Assembly (NCBI GenBank): GCA_947164605.1 | Contig: CAMUXE010000010.1 | Span: forward strand, 1 to 64,000 | DNA: 64,000 nt | DNA from: an uncultured Lachnospiraceae bacterium | GTDB lineage: Bacteria > Bacillota > Clostridia > Lachnospirales > Lachnospiraceae | Direction: 5' to 3' | In this document: in pieces, positions 9,982 through 18,726 of the stretch | Layout: every line of letters starts with the position of its first letter | Position numbering within the stretch: position 1 is the stretch's first letter | Made by a program: the position numbers and the translations under genes | The notes under the pieces: generated by a model | What the model saw: only the letters and a program-made list of their open reading frames with translations | The model's database searches: none | What the model was told of the DNA's origin: nothing

Positions 9982-10746
9982 TCATTTCCAGCCTATATAG
10001 TCAAGAAATTCATCTAGCTGCTTGGTCCAAAAATCCCATTCGTGGGCATAACCCTTATCTTCAACATACTTGTAGTCGTAAAAATCAGCATTTGCCTCGA
10101 AAAAATCTCTAGAATTTCTGCTCATCCCAACCCAAGGGTCGAGCTCTCCGCAAGCCTGATAAATCTTAGGTGGATTCTTAAAGCCACTCTCCTTCAGAAG
10201 TTTGGCCTGATATAGGAAACTATATTCCGTATTGCTGATATCTCCAACTCCAAAAAGTCTCTCCCTATATTTGGACTTAAGGCTTCCATCCTGCTTATAT
10301 TCTGACTCTGCCTTATCTCCCGCGGACAAGGCTCCAATATAAGCATACTTTTTAGGATACTTTAGACCAATGTGCATACAACCGTAGCCACCGTTGGAAA
10401 AGCCAGACACTGCATTGTCCTCTCTCTTATCAGAAGTGATAGCAAACATGTTGTGAATCATGGAATAAAGTTCCCTTCCAACATAGCTTCCATACTTCTC
10501 TCCAACTGCCATGTCAACAAAGCAAGACTCCCTTACATTGGGGAGAATAATGGCTATCTTACGCTTGTTTGCAATCTCTGTAAGATTAGCATGAAGCATC
10601 CAGGCCATATGATCCCCGCTAGAGCCATGATAAAGCCACAGACACTTGAGTTTATCCCCCTTATCGTACTTGTCAGGCAGGATAAGGCTGGCATTGAGGC
10701 CATATTTTAGATATAAAGACATGTGTTCAATATTGATAACTGCCAT
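9982..10746 (-). CDS. putative esterase (alpha/beta hydrolase, EstA/esterase D type)
   Basis: 254 residues without signal peptide. Fold and catalytic triad are readable: oxyanion region WLYHGSSGDHMAW, nucleophile elbow GFSNGGYG, acid in CGELDPWVG and histidine in GYAHEWDFW. This family includes tributyrin esterases and feruloyl/acetyl esterase-like proteins, so a carbohydrate ester or short acyl ester is a reasonable but unproven substrate. It begins seven bases after a paralogous esterase, forming a tandem pair. Confidence 0.82.
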   Translation of the reverse strand: MAVINIEHMSLYLKYGLNASLILPDKYDKGDKLKCLWLYHGSSGDHMAWMLHANLTEIANKRKIAIILPNVRESCFVDMAVGEKYGSYVGRELYSMIHNMFAITSDKREDNAVSGFSNGGYGCMHIGLKYPKKYAYIGALSAGDKAESEYKQDGSLKSKYRERLFGVGDISNTEYSFLYQAKLLKESGFKNPPKIYQACGELDPWVGMSRNSRDFFEANADFYDYKYVEDKGYAHEWDFWTKQLDEFLDYIGWK

Positions 10747-10753
10747 AAGTCTC

Positions 10754-11488
10754 CTAGTCCTCCTTGATAAGCTCTATAGTGTCTTTTATGCACGAATCCC
10801 AGTAATCAAAGTCATGCTTGCCCTCAGATTCCTTATAACTAACCTTGAAACCAGCATCCTTCATGACTTTGTAGCAATCTCTGCTCATTCCTATTCTCTC
10901 ATCGGACAAGCCACAAGATATGTAAAAATTTGTTTTGTTATCCACAAGATATCCACTTTTGTGGATTACTTTTAGGATATCAAACTCATTGTCCTCCCTC
11001 TCCAATTCCTCGCCAAATACAGGGAAGAGGTCAAGTCCCTGGGGATCCTGCTCCCTTTTGCTTATATCCAAAAGGCCAGAATAGCTGAAGGCTGCTCTGT
11101 ACTGGTTTGGCCTGTTTAGGGCGGCATAAAAAGCCCCGTATGCTCCCATAGACATTCCACCTATATAGCGATCCTCCATTCTATCACTCACGCTGAAGGT
11201 TTTCTCCATAAAATTGACAAGTTCATCTGCTATATAATTCCCGTAATCTCTGCCATTCACGTTGTTTACATAAAACCTGTTATCGCCAGATGGACAAACC
11301 ACTGCAATATTGGTGTTCATGCAGTAATCTGCCACTCTAGATCTTAAAAGCCAGCTCTCACAATCTCCACCAGCCCCGTGTAGAAGATATAAAGTCTTGT
11401 AGCCTCCTCTACCCTGAGGCATCAGAATATCAAGACTTACTGGTAGTCTTAGAGTTTCTGATTCCATTGTCAACTTTAAGTGTGCCAT
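10754..11488 (-). CDS. putative esterase, paralogue of neighbour
   Basis: 244 residues, same architecture as the next gene: LLHGAGGDCESWL, nucleophile elbow GMSMGAYGAF, acid region CGLSDERIGMSRD and histidine in EGKHDFDYWD. The shared xxGMSR segment after the acid marks the two as paralogues from duplication. It starts 30 bases after the hypE stop on the same strand, so it may be read through from the hydrogenase operon, although nothing suggests a role in hydrogenase maturation. Cytoplasmic. Confidence 0.82.
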   Translation of the reverse strand: MAHLKLTMESETLRLPVSLDILMPQGRGGYKTLYLLHGAGGDCESWLLRSRVADYCMNTNIAVVCPSGDNRFYVNNVNGRDYGNYIADELVNFMEKTFSVSDRMEDRYIGGMSMGAYGAFYAALNRPNQYRAAFSYSGLLDISKREQDPQGLDLFPVFGEELEREDNEFDILKVIHKSGYLVDNKTNFYISCGLSDERIGMSRDCYKVMKDAGFKVSYKESEGKHDFDYWDSCIKDTIELIKED

Positions 11489-11518
11489 TCATATCCTCCA
11501 AATTATCTCTGTATTTTA

Positions 11519-12529
11519 TCAACAAATTCTTGGCAAGCCCTCTCCAACTAGTCTTTGGAGCTGACGCTTTGTCCCTATGCTTGTCCTCATAAGAAGTTTA
11601 CCTGTCTCGTCTTTCTCGACAACTTTGCCTATAAGCTGGGCCTTTTCTCCATATTTGGACTTTCTTATTATTTCAAGGGCTCTGTCTGCCTCATCTTCAG
11701 GAAGAAAGACAACTGCCTTGCCCTCATTGCCCATATAGAGTGGATCTAGGCCAAGTAATCCAGCAAAACTCTTAACTGTAGGGCTCACAGGAATTTTTTC
11801 CTCTTCAAGCTCAATATTGACCTTAGATGCCTGGCTTAACTCAGCCAGTATTGTCGCCAATCCTCCTCTTGTCACATCCCTCAATACATGTATATTAAGG
11901 CCCTCATTCAAAAGATTTCCAACAATATCACACAGAGGTGCATTGTCACTCTCTATATCATTTTCAATTCCCATCCTGTCTGACAAGATGGCTGCGTGGT
12001 GGTCACCTATGTTTCCTGTAATAAGGACACTGTCGCCGAGCTGAGCATTGGACGCACATATATTGAGCTCCGTGTCAAATATACCGACACCGGCAGTGTT
12101 TATGTACATGCCTCCCTTTCCGTTCACAACCTTGGTATCTCCAGCTACAATCTCCACGCCTGCTTCCCTTGCACATGCGGCCATGGAAGCTACCACTTTT
12201 TTCAAAGTGTCTATTTTAAGTCCTTCTTCCAAAATAAAACCACAGGTTATATATTTAGCTTTTGCTCCCCTCATAAGCAGGTCATTGACTGTACCACATA
12301 TGCACAGCCTGCCTATATCTCCACCCTTAAAGAAGATAGGATCTACCACAAAGCTATCAGTAGTCATAGCTATCTTCCCTATGGCTCCAACATCGACCAA
12401 AGCCGCATCTTCCATGGAACTTAGAATATCATTCCTAAACTCTTTTTCAAAAATCTCTTCAATCAGCTTGTCTGTGGCACTTCCGCCACTGCCATGCATC
12501 ATTGTTATAACTTCACTTGAACTTTCCAA
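11519..12529 (-). CDS. hypE: hydrogenase maturation protein HypE
   Basis: 336 residues, PurM/AIR-synthetase-like ATPase. It dehydrates the carbamoyl group that HypF places on its C-terminal cysteine to give the thiocyanate that becomes the CN ligands of the [NiFe] site. The acceptor tail ends in the diagnostic PRIC at the last four residues. TTDSFVVDPIFFKGGDIG and VAGDTKVV are typical of the family. The gene follows hypC by 18 bases with no hypD between them. A short hydrophilic start (MMHGSGG at about residue 10) matches other HypE proteins. Confidence 0.93.
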   Translation of the reverse strand: MESSSEVITMMHGSGGSATDKLIEEIFEKEFRNDILSSMEDAALVDVGAIGKIAMTTDSFVVDPIFFKGGDIGRLCICGTVNDLLMRGAKAKYITCGFILEEGLKIDTLKKVVASMAACAREAGVEIVAGDTKVVNGKGGMYINTAGVGIFDTELNICASNAQLGDSVLITGNIGDHHAAILSDRMGIENDIESDNAPLCDIVGNLLNEGLNIHVLRDVTRGGLATILAELSQASKVNIELEEEKIPVSPTVKSFAGLLGLDPLYMGNEGKAVVFLPEDEADRALEIIRKSKYGEKAQLIGKVVEKDETGKLLMRTSIGTKRQLQRLVGEGLPRIC

Positions 12530-12547
12530 TTTGCCACCTCTAAAAGC

Positions 12548-12763
12548 CTATTCAAGACTATTAACTTCCCTGAGTATATCGGCCAATTCCTTGGCCTCGT
12601 CCTCTTTCATCTTTTGCAATATACAGCCCGCATGAACTAAAACCTTGTCTCCAATCTTGACATCGACAAGTCCTGTTCTTGCCACTACTGTATTTCCATC
12701 AAAATCAACTTCTGCCCTGTCATCCATCAGTGATATAACAGTTCCCGGCATTGCTACACACAT
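12548..12763 (-). CDS. hypC: hydrogenase maturation chaperone HypC
   Basis: 71 residues starting MCVAMPG; Cys2 is the essential residue that carries the Fe(CN)2CO intermediate and contacts the hydrogenase large-subunit precursor. Length and the DVKIGDKVLVHAGCILQKM segment fit the HypC/HupF family. Between hypF and hypE. HypC normally works with HypD, which is not encoded nearby. Confidence 0.93.
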   Translation of the reverse strand: MCVAMPGTVISLMDDRAEVDFDGNTVVARTGLVDVKIGDKVLVHAGCILQKMKEDEAKELADILREVNSLE

Positions 12764-12793
12764 AATTCTACCTGACTTTCAAAATTCTATTAT

Positions 12794-15298
12794 CTAATAA
12801 TTCTCTTTTATGTATCTCTCAGCAGCATATAACTGTCCCAAGGCTAAGCCTTGATCAGATCTTGGAATCTTATGATTTATATAAAGGCTTATAGACTCTC
12901 TTTCCAATCCTGAAAAGATAAGCCTTGTCAGAAGCTCATTGTTAAAAGAACCTCCTCCCAGAACAAGCTGTTTTATTTCCCTATCTTCAGCTATTCTCTT
13001 AGACTCTCTCACAAAGAAGTCGGCTAGCTCGACATGAAATAAATATGCCAAATAATCTACTTTTTTACCACTAGTTTTTTTCTTTGCAATGTAAGAAAAC
13101 AGTGATAATGTGTCAAGCTCAAGCTTCATTTCCAAAATTTCTGCTTCCAATTGATTTTCATCTTTTTCACACTCATGCTTCTGCCTGTTTATATAGCTTT
13201 GAGCACAAGCCTCAAGTTTGATGGCACATTCGCCCTCATATGTATTATAAGAGCCTATTCCCAGCGCGTAAGCTACTGCGTCATAGAGTCTTCCAACTGA
13301 GCTAGAACTACATGTTCCAATATCCATATCCCAGGCCTTAGACAAAATCTCGTATGAAGGCATCTGGTCCTTATCAAGCAGATTCTTAAGTTCTTCTTTC
13401 TCGATAAGTCCCTTTTTCTCGCCATTTATAAGATACATAAAATACGACTTCTTTGCATCATATGAAGCTTCGTTTGAGGCCAAAAGCTTAACCTCCTCTA
13501 TATGTGAAAGTCTTTCATAGCCGTATTTATCAGCATCACAGACAAAAATCTCTCCTCCGTACACTCCCGGCCTTCCTTGAGAATCTATTCCATAACCTGT
13601 TCCATCCAGGGCCAAACCTATAAGAGGCCCGTGAAGCCTGTTTTCAGCTATAGCAGAACAGATATGAGCATAGTGATGTCCCACTCTTATAAGCTCTATG
13701 CCCATTTCCTGGGCCAATTCTTTGCCTATCCTGGTTGAGTAGTAAGCTTCATGCTCATCAGAGACCAGATACTTAGGTTTTGCCCCGTAAAGCTTAATAT
13801 ATCTTTCAATTTCAGCCCTGTATGCCTCTTTGACTCCCAGGTCTTCTAAGTCTCCAAAATACTGACTCAGTATAGCTCCCTTCTTCCTCGACAGGGCAAA
13901 TGTTGCTTTCAAATCTCCGCCCAGGGCTAAAATCTCTTCTTCACTTTCCCTGTCATAAAAAACAGGTTCCGGAACCAGGCCCCTGGCCCTCCTTATGGTG
14001 TTAAGGCCATCTTTGCCATATCTCAATATACTGTCGTCAAAAGGGGCTAAAATATCCCTGTCATGTCCTATTATCATGTCGCAGCACGCTCTAAGTTCCT
14101 TAGCCTTCTCATCGTCTATAATCATAGACTCTCCGCCCCTGTTAGCTGAAGTCATTAGAAGACAAGGAAATTCTCTGCTAAGAAGCAGCTGCAGAGGACT
14201 TGACGCGAGCATAGCTCCTATCCTGTTCGATGATGCTAAAGCCTCACCGTAAAGCTCCTGACCCAGAAAAGTCTCCTTGCTGGAATTGCCAGAATCACTG
14301 TAGCCAAGATTATCTCTGGACCATTTTTCATCTAAGCTGCTTAATCTATCAAGCAAGACTATGGGTCTGACGCTTGATTTTAAGGCCTCTTCCTCATAAG
14401 GATTCACCCTGCAAAGCTTCTTGATATCTGAAATAGATTTAAACATAAGAGCACTTGGCTTGCTGCTTCTGTTTTTATAGACCTTAATCCTAGAAACTGC
14501 CTCTTGATCACTGGCCCTACAGCAAAGATGATAACCTCCTAAATCTTTGATAGCAAGGACACCACCCTGGCTCAAGATTTTTATGGCCTTATCAATAATC
14601 TCATCATCAGAAAAAAGACTTTTATATTCAACAAGATTCTTATCCTTTGTTATCTTATCCTTTGTTAGGCTTTCATCTCCAAGGATAATCTTATCTTCTT
14701 TAAGACTTTTATCTCTCACAAGGGCTCTGAGTCTTGGTCCACATTCCCTACAGCTTATGGTTTGGGCATGCCTTCTTCTGCCATCAAGTCGACTGTAGTC
14801 ATCTCTGCAAGAAGGACACATGTCAAATTTATCCATAATTGTCTTATCCCTGTCATAAGGTAGGTCCTTAATTATACTGAACCTAGGTCCACATGATGTA
14901 CAGCTTATCAGAGGATGTCTGAATCTTCTATTTCTTTTGTCAAAGATTTCCTGGCTGCAGGACTCACATATAGCCATATCAGGTGGAATATAATTGATCT
15001 CAGCTTGAGAATCCTTACTGTAAACAATGCTAAAGCCCTCACTTGAAAGCATATTATCATCAAAAAATTCCAAGCTGCAGTCCCTGATTATGGCCCCTTC
15101 TGGAGACTGATTTTTAATTATATCAAGCAAGTTTTTAAGTCTCTTATTATTTTTTTCATGAAGAAAAACCATGATTTCAACCAGTCCGCCTATATTTCTG
15201 ACATAGCCGTCAATATTCAGTTTTTCACATGTCCTTGCAATAAATGGCCTGAATCCAACTCCTTGGACCAGGCCATATACTGTGATAAGTGCTCTCAT
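12794..15298 (-). CDS. hypF: carbamoyltransferase HypF
   Basis: 834 residues; family members are usually about 750. It makes the carbamoyl donor and transfers it to the HypE C-terminal Cys. Domains in order: acylphosphatase (residues 1-90, VYGLVQGVGFRPF), two zinc-finger pairs (about 105-190, CxxC...CTSCGP and CPSC...CRECGP), a YrdC-like domain (about 240-430, GGVLAIKDLGGYHLCCRA) and a Kae1-like domain (about 450-834, VGHHYAHICSAIAE and LGGGSFNNELL). The extra length is partly a Lys/Asp-rich linker at about 198-230. Separated from echF by 87 bases. Confidence 0.93.
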   Translation of the reverse strand: MRALITVYGLVQGVGFRPFIARTCEKLNIDGYVRNIGGLVEIMVFLHEKNNKRLKNLLDIIKNQSPEGAIIRDCSLEFFDDNMLSSEGFSIVYSKDSQAEINYIPPDMAICESCSQEIFDKRNRRFRHPLISCTSCGPRFSIIKDLPYDRDKTIMDKFDMCPSCRDDYSRLDGRRRHAQTISCRECGPRLRALVRDKSLKEDKIILGDESLTKDKITKDKNLVEYKSLFSDDEIIDKAIKILSQGGVLAIKDLGGYHLCCRASDQEAVSRIKVYKNRSSKPSALMFKSISDIKKLCRVNPYEEEALKSSVRPIVLLDRLSSLDEKWSRDNLGYSDSGNSSKETFLGQELYGEALASSNRIGAMLASSPLQLLLSREFPCLLMTSANRGGESMIIDDEKAKELRACCDMIIGHDRDILAPFDDSILRYGKDGLNTIRRARGLVPEPVFYDRESEEEILALGGDLKATFALSRKKGAILSQYFGDLEDLGVKEAYRAEIERYIKLYGAKPKYLVSDEHEAYYSTRIGKELAQEMGIELIRVGHHYAHICSAIAENRLHGPLIGLALDGTGYGIDSQGRPGVYGGEIFVCDADKYGYERLSHIEEVKLLASNEASYDAKKSYFMYLINGEKKGLIEKEELKNLLDKDQMPSYEILSKAWDMDIGTCSSSSVGRLYDAVAYALGIGSYNTYEGECAIKLEACAQSYINRQKHECEKDENQLEAEILEMKLELDTLSLFSYIAKKKTSGKKVDYLAYLFHVELADFFVRESKRIAEDREIKQLVLGGGSFNNELLTRLIFSGLERESISLYINHKIPRSDQGLALGQLYAAERYIKENY

Positions 15299-15385
15299 AG
15301 ACTCATCCTTCTAATTTCAGCTCAATTATTTTAAAAATATCTAGTTTTCAAGCTCTCTTTGCATTTTTAAAAATATATTTAAAGC

Positions 15386-15769
15386 CTAATTTTCCTCTTT
15401 TTTTTCTTCAGGCTCTATTTTTTCTTCAGGCTCTTTTGTACATGTCTCACTATATTTAGTCTTACCTGGTGCCTGATAACCTTCCTTGATTTCTAAGCAT
15501 TTCTTTGGACATTTCAAGACACAATAGGCACATGCAAGACAATCAAAGCGGTTAATAGTCCATGTTTTAGCCTCTCTGTCCACAGTGATTGCACCTGTAG
15601 GGCAAACCCTCTGACACATACCGCAAGATATACACTGCTCTGAGTCAATAACTACATGTCCTCTTGAACCTTCAGGATAAATGATAGGCTCTGCTGGATA
15701 CTTGACTGTAACAGGCTTTGAAAAAAAGTTTTTAAGCGCGATAGGCGCAAATTTCATTATGCTAGACAT
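15386..15769 (-). CDS. echF: Ech hydrogenase subunit EchF, 2x[4Fe-4S] ferredoxin-like
   Basis: 127-residue polyferredoxin subunit. Two cluster motifs are present, CISCGMCQRVCPTG (about residue 41) and CLACAYCVLKCPKK (about residue 76). They relay electrons from soluble ferredoxin to the small subunit. An acidic Glu/Lys-rich tail follows. NuoI-like. Upstream lies a triplicated 18-base repeat that carries its weak ribosome binding site. Confidence 0.9.
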   Translation of the reverse strand: MSSIMKFAPIALKNFFSKPVTVKYPAEPIIYPEGSRGHVVIDSEQCISCGMCQRVCPTGAITVDREAKTWTINRFDCLACAYCVLKCPKKCLEIKEGYQAPGKTKYSETCTKEPEEKIEPEEKKEEN

Positions 15770-15778
15770 ATATTTAAC

Positions 15779-15826
15779 CCTATCTTTCTTTTTAATCCTA
15801 TCTTTCTTTTTGATCCTATCTTTCTG
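15779..15826 (-). repeat. 18-nt tandem repeat in echE-echF spacer
   Basis: Two full copies of an 18-base unit (15779-15796, 15797-15814) and a 12-base partial third (15815-15826) that overlaps the echE stop codon. On the transcribed strand each copy contains AAAGATAGG, resembling a ribosome binding site, but only the copy nearest echF is at a useful distance from its ATG. Slipped-strand changes here would alter echF spacing. Confidence 0.75.
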
Positions 15827-16895
15827 TACAACTTATGCATGGATCAATTGAAAGTACCAAAAGACCTACATCAGCCAAATTTGCCCCCTTAAGAGTCTCA
15901 CAGAGACCTGGCAGGTTAGCAAAAGTAGGAGTCCTGATTCTTAGCCTGTCAACAAAGGCTTTTCCACTTGTCTTGATATAATAGATAGCCTCGCCTCTTG
16001 GCTGCTCTACTCTCATAAATGTTTCTCCATTAGGCAGACCCTTTACAGGAGCATCAATCTCTCCGTCAGGTATCTTACCAATTGCCTCACGTATAAGATC
16101 TATAGACTGGAAGATTTCCCTAACTCTGACCTCACATCTTGCATAACAATCCCCATCATTGCTGGTAATTGCATGGAACTCAAGATCTTTATAAGCATCC
16201 TTTCCAAGATATCTCATATCCATATCAAGTCCGCTGGCTCTGGCAAATGGACCTACACAGCTCAGGTCATGAACCTGCTCTTTTGTTAAAATACCAATTC
16301 CCTTAAGTCTAGACTGAACCGAGTAGTCAAAAAGAAAAGTCTTTTGAATCTCCTTAACCTTTTTCTCAATATCATCAAGCTCTCTGAGAATCATGTTGAG
16401 CTTGTCCTGGTTCATATCCCTGATACAGCCTCCAACCTTGTTTACAGAAAAGATAACTCTTCCGCCAGTTGTTGCCTCAAAGATATCAAGAACCTTTTCT
16501 CTGATTCTCCAAGTCTGATAGAAAAGACTCTCAAAACCATATCCATCAGCAAGCAGGCCTAACCAAAGCAGATGAGAGTGAATTCTTGACATCTCACCCC
16601 ATATAGTTCTTAAATACATAGCTCTGCCTGGAACTTCAATATTCATAATCTGCTCAATTCCTTCGCAGTAGGTCATACCGTGCATAAATGAACAGATACC
16701 ACATGTTCTCTCAACCACATAAACCATGGCATTGTAGTCTTTTTTTGTGATAAGACTCTCAAGACCTCTGTGTACAAATCCTATAGATGGAATCGCCTCT
16801 ATAATTCTTTCATCCTCAACAACTAAGTCGAGATGAATAGGCTCTGGAAGTACTGGATGTTGTGGTCCGTATGGTATTATGCTTCTCTTACCCAT
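15816..16895 (-). CDS. echE: Ech [NiFe] hydrogenase large subunit EchE
   Basis: 359 residues carrying the NiFe active site. The four nickel ligands are visible: RTCGIC (Cys65, Cys68) and DPCISCTER at the very end (Cys353, Cys356). The protein stops directly after this motif, so it lacks the C-terminal peptide removed by HyaD/HycI-type proteases. That fits Ech enzymes and the absence of a protease gene here. NuoD-like. Its start overlaps the echD stop by one base. Confidence 0.95.
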   Translation of the reverse strand: MGKRSIIPYGPQHPVLPEPIHLDLVVEDERIIEAIPSIGFVHRGLESLITKKDYNAMVYVVERTCGICSFMHGMTYCEGIEQIMNIEVPGRAMYLRTIWGEMSRIHSHLLWLGLLADGYGFESLFYQTWRIREKVLDIFEATTGGRVIFSVNKVGGCIRDMNQDKLNMILRELDDIEKKVKEIQKTFLFDYSVQSRLKGIGILTKEQVHDLSCVGPFARASGLDMDMRYLGKDAYKDLEFHAITSNDGDCYARCEVRVREIFQSIDLIREAIGKIPDGEIDAPVKGLPNGETFMRVEQPRGEAIYYIKTSGKAFVDRLRIRTPTFANLPGLCETLKGANLADVGLLVLSIDPCISCTER

Positions 16896-17329
16896 TAGTC
16901 TTCCTCCTTAATTCCGCCCTCAGCCTCTGCTATGGACTTTCTGGCATCCTCTATCCTCTTTCTCTCCTCAGGTGGAAGAAGCGGAGTTTTAGTCTTAATC
17001 CTATATAGCTTATTTTCAAAGTCAAGATTAATCATCTTAATATTGACCCCGTAAAGCTCTTTCATCTCATTTTCATAAAAGACAGCATGTGGCAGTATTT
17101 CTGATACACTTGGTATCTCTTCCTCAAGCTCAAGATATACTCTTAAGGTCACAAAATCAAAGTTTTCCTCATTTTCAAAAGAGTAGCTCAACTCATACTT
17201 TCCGTCTGTATATGCAGCACATATCTGTGAAAGTCTCAGTCCTTCCTTCTTCTTCTCAAGAACTTTAACTAATAGATCTTTTGCTTCAATAACTTCACAT
17301 GATTCAACTGGATTCTTTATATCAACCAT
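16895..17329 (-). CDS. echD: Ech hydrogenase subunit EchD (NuoC-like)
   Basis: 144-residue peripheral subunit related to the 30-kDa NuoC protein. HAVFYENEMKELYGVNI matches the family's C-terminal signature. It follows echC by two bases and overlaps echE, consistent with a tightly coupled operon. It has no cofactor motif; a structural role between the hydrogenase core and membrane arm is inferred from complex I. Confidence 0.85.
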   Translation of the reverse strand: MVDIKNPVESCEVIEAKDLLVKVLEKKKEGLRLSQICAAYTDGKYELSYSFENEENFDFVTLRVYLELEEEIPSVSEILPHAVFYENEMKELYGVNIKMINLDFENKLYRIKTKTPLLPPEERKRIEDARKSIAEAEGGIKEED

Positions 17330-17331
17330 AC

Positions 17332-17838
17332 TTATGCCTCATTTCCCTTATCAGATGAATTATTGTTTTCCTTAGTTTTTAGGTCTGCTTTCTTTCCCTT
17401 ATTTTTCATCAAAAGCTCGTGCTCATCGCTTCTTTTCTGGAATAGGTCAATAGCCTGAACAATTCCATCAATAATTGCCTGTGGTCTAGCTGCACAACCT
17501 GGAACATAGATATCTACTGGAACTGTAGTATCTGCTCCACCTATTATGTTGTAGCATTCCTTAAAAACTCCACCTGTACAGGCACAAACACCGATTGCTA
17601 CCACAACCTTAGGACGTGGCATCTGATCATAAAGTTGTTTTACAACAGCTTGATTCTGGCTATTTATACCGCCAGTAAGTAACAAAATATCAGCTTGCAT
17701 GGGATCACCGGTGTTGATAATACCAAATCTCTCAGCATCATACACTGGTGTAAGACAGGCAAGTACCTCTATATCACACCCATTACAACTACTTCCATCA
17801 TAGTGAAGCACCCATGGTGATTTTTTTACCATTGACAT
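17332..17838 (-). CDS. echC: Ech hydrogenase small subunit EchC (NuoB-like)
   Basis: 168 residues. Four cysteines for the proximal [4Fe-4S] cluster are seen in SSCNGCDIE (Cys18, Cys21), CACTGGVF and VPGCAARPQ. There is no Tat signal, as expected for Ech enzymes facing the cytoplasm. It passes electrons between EchF and the NiFe site in EchE. A charged Lys/Asn-rich tail follows the conserved domain. Confidence 0.93.
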   Translation of the reverse strand: MSMVKKSPWVLHYDGSSCNGCDIEVLACLTPVYDAERFGIINTGDPMQADILLLTGGINSQNQAVVKQLYDQMPRPKVVVAIGVCACTGGVFKECYNIIGGADTTVPVDIYVPGCAARPQAIIDGIVQAIDLFQKRSDEHELLMKNKGKKADLKTKENNNSSDKGNEA

Positions 17839-17852
17839 ATCTATTCCTCCCC

Positions 17853-18716
17853 TTATCTGTTGATCATAAGAATTAGGAGATTAACTCCGGCAGAAAGCAG
17901 AGTTACTATCCAAGAAATCTTTAACATCAGGTCAAATTTAACTCTAGCCGAGCAGTTATCGATAAGTATTTCTAAAAACCAAACTACAAACACAACCGCA
18001 ATTGCGCCGATTATGCTGATTGGATTTGAATTTATTATGAAAAGTCCTACAACTCCACATAAAAAGGTAACTTCATACCACTCAGTCAACTGGAAAAGGG
18101 CAAGGTTCTTAGCACCAAATTCTGTTGTAAGACCCTTTATCAATTCCTGATGAGCGTGATGAGATGTTGATATATCGAATGGTGACTTTCTTAGCTTAAT
18201 TGTGAGAATAAATACAAAGGCAATAAAGAATCCTGGCAGATAAACTATAGGGCTTACCACAGAATTTATAATTTTTGCCACGTCAAATGTTCCCATGCAG
18301 AGGTAGAATCCTACGCAAGCCAAGAGAACTGCTGGCTCATAGGCCATCATCTGTATCAACTCTCTAGATGCTCCGATTGTACTGTATGGAGAACCTGTCA
18401 CAATCGCTGCAAAATAAAGGAAAGTCGATGCTGTTGACATTACAAAGAAACACATAAGAATGTCATATCCAGCATAGAACAAGGCTCCTGTGAGAATCAT
18501 CATAAGCAGATAGGAAATCATAAGAAAAGTTTGTGACTTACTTACTGCAATCAGCTGTTTATTGTGAAGTTTATTCAAATCATAGAATGGCTGAAGTAGT
18601 GGAGGTCCCACTCTTCCCTGCATTCTGGCTGAAATTTTTCTATCAAGTCCATCAAGTAAACCACCGATTAATGGAGCAAATATGACATAACATAGTGAAC
18701 ATATAATAGCTTTCAT
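17853..18716 (-). CDS. echB: Ech hydrogenase membrane subunit EchB (NuoH-like)
   Basis: 287 residues, about eight membrane segments. It has the NuoH/HycD features GLLDGLDRKISARMQGRVGPP near the N-terminus and the later LRKSPFDISTSHHAHQELIKG loop. It anchors the hydrogenase module and couples redox chemistry to ion movement. Start preceded by AGGAGG-like sequence in the short gap after echA. Confidence 0.93.
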   Translation of the reverse strand: MKAIICSLCYVIFAPLIGGLLDGLDRKISARMQGRVGPPLLQPFYDLNKLHNKQLIAVSKSQTFLMISYLLMMILTGALFYAGYDILMCFFVMSTASTFLYFAAIVTGSPYSTIGASRELIQMMAYEPAVLLACVGFYLCMGTFDVAKIINSVVSPIVYLPGFFIAFVFILTIKLRKSPFDISTSHHAHQELIKGLTTEFGAKNLALFQLTEWYEVTFLCGVVGLFIINSNPISIIGAIAVVFVVWFLEILIDNCSARVKFDLMLKISWIVTLLSAGVNLLILMINR

Positions 18717-18726
18717 ACTTTTCCTC

